Shown: positions 6,013-6,305 of the stretch, piece after piece
Position numbering within the stretch: position 1 is the stretch's first letter
How the letters are laid out: every line of letters starts with the position of its first letter
Source: DUOH01 sp036562625
GTDB taxonomy: Bacteria; Bacillota; UBA4882; UBA10575
Direction of reading: 5' to 3'
Length of the DNA stretch: 6,305 nucleotides
Assembly: GCA_036562625.1 (NCBI GenBank)
Contig: DATCJV010000110.1
Location: forward strand, 1 to 6,305
Program-made: the position numbers and the translations under genes
The notes under the pieces: model-generated
Told to the model about the DNA's origin: nothing
Database searches by the model: none
What the model saw: only the letters and a program-made list of their open reading frames with translations

Positions 6013-6041
6013 TAGAAACTGAAAAGTATCTGTGCTATAAT
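6013..6041 (+). promoter_or_regulatory. Extended -10 promoter-like site
   Basis: TAGAAA (6013-6018, 4 of 6 to TTGACA), a 17-nt spacer and TATAAT (6036-6041) preceded by TG one base upstream (6033-6034). Transcription would start near 6048, the first base of the terminator stem. It may drive a tiny RNA or be a fossil of a leader region. Confidence 0.4.
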
Positions 6042-6047
6042 TATTGA

Positions 6048-6084
6048 GTACCTTTATTGCTAATAGCTGAAGGTGCTTTTTTTT
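6048..6084 (+). terminator. Rho-independent terminator
   Basis: GTACCTT (6048-6054) pairs with AAGGTGC (6070-6076), seven pairs with one G-T wobble, and eight Ts follow (6077-6084). TATT and AATA inside the loop can extend the fold. It is the only good intrinsic terminator in the window and would end transcripts from the transketolase-LarA operon about 170 nt after the last stop codon, unless it belongs to a separate unit started at 6048. Confidence 0.75.
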
Positions 6085-6222
6085 ATGCAGGGCCAAAGAT
6101 GGCGCTGAATTATAGAGAGGTAGTGTTATTGGATGGAGGCGAGTAAGTGTGAACTCATCAGAAGGCTTGTTAGTGTAAAATTATTGTAGATTTGACGGAG
6201 GAGAGATCTATAGAAAAGAGAA
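6085..6222. other. Intergenic stretch without a recognisable gene
   Basis: I see no supported gene here. A GTG at 6149 lies behind GGAGG (6135-6139) and opens a nine-residue frame, MNSSEGLLV, ending at 6178; it could be a truncated gene start or chance. A further purine-rich GGAGGAGAG (6197-6205) has no start codon at a useful distance. If the partial ORF at 6280 is a transposase, the left end of its element should fall in or near this stretch. Confidence 0.4.
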
Positions 6223-6279
6223 GAGGAACCTCACATTCGCCTAAGAATGAAAACCCCCAGAAGGAGGCCGAGGTTCCTC
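6223..6279 (+). repeat. Perfect 10-bp inverted repeat just before the last ORF
   Basis: GAGGAACCTC (6223-6232) and GAGGTTCCTC (6270-6279) are exact reverse complements with a 37-nt loop that contains the Shine-Dalgarno AAGGAGG (6261-6267). The right arm touches the ATG at 6280. Hairpins of this sort at the 5' end of transposase genes can mask translation on read-through transcripts. A role in an insertion sequence is inference. Confidence 0.5.
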
Positions 6280-6305
6280 ATGGATTTAGTTCGTCTAGTA
6301 GAAGA
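6280..6305 (+). CDS. 5' end of an unidentified ORF, possibly a transposase (partial)
   Basis: Only eight codons are present, reading MDLVRLVE, before the window ends. The strong Shine-Dalgarno AAGGAGG (6261-6267) is 12 nt upstream, slightly farther than usual, and a 10-bp inverted repeat encloses it. The hairpin-plus-start layout and the sudden end of ordinary operon structure suggest an insertion sequence transposase, but eight residues cannot assign a family. Confidence 0.4.

Noticed and set aside
5875..6096. 73-codon open frame on the - strand
   Set aside because: It overlaps the end of the LarA homologue, the inverted repeat and the terminator, has no recognisable domain and starts from a poly-A region; it is a chance frame.

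Overview
The window looks like accessory metabolic DNA from a low-to-moderate GC Bacillota (Firmicutes), most likely an anaerobic clostridial-type organism. This is inferred from the very strong purine-rich ribosome binding sites, GTG starts, sigma-A-like promoters, and the gene set: split transketolase, iron-type alcohol dehydrogenase and a nickel-pincer LarA homologue. No marker gene identifies a species. All real genes lie on the + strand.

Layout. A small VOC/glyoxalase-fold protein (42-419) is followed by a 109-nt gap carrying a good promoter (TTGACA, 17 nt, TAAGAT) and an AT-only palindrome. Next is a GntR-family FCD-type regulator (529-1167). A 203-nt regulatory gap follows. It holds a second AT-only element, sharing a 17-nt sequence in inverted orientation with the first, a probable promoter, two overlapping mini-ORFs behind a strong Shine-Dalgarno, and a GC-rich hairpin. 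Then come four genes with gaps of 14, 39 and 53 nt that read as one operon: transketolase N-terminal subunit (1371-2195), transketolase C-terminal subunit (2210-3157), iron-containing alcohol dehydrogenase (3197-4480) and a LarA/DUF2088 nickel-dependent racemase or epimerase homologue (4534-5913). The last 392 nt hold a 16-bp inverted repeat, an extended -10 promoter-like site running straight into an intrinsic terminator, a stretch with no recognisable gene, and the first codons of an unidentified ORF behind a hairpin, possibly the left part of an insertion sequence.

How the genes may work together. The two transketolase halves should form one thiamine diphosphate enzyme that moves a two-carbon ketol unit. 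The alcohol dehydrogenase could reduce or oxidise the aldehyde or alcohol linked to it. The LarA homologue would invert a 2-hydroxy acid or aldonic acid centre. The GntR/FCD regulator, a class that usually senses small organic acids, probably binds the paired AT-rich sites and so controls itself and the operon. I do not recognise this combination as a named pathway, and the substrate cannot be read from the sequence. No kinase, isomerase, transporter or nickel-pincer cofactor gene (larB, larC, larE) is in the window.
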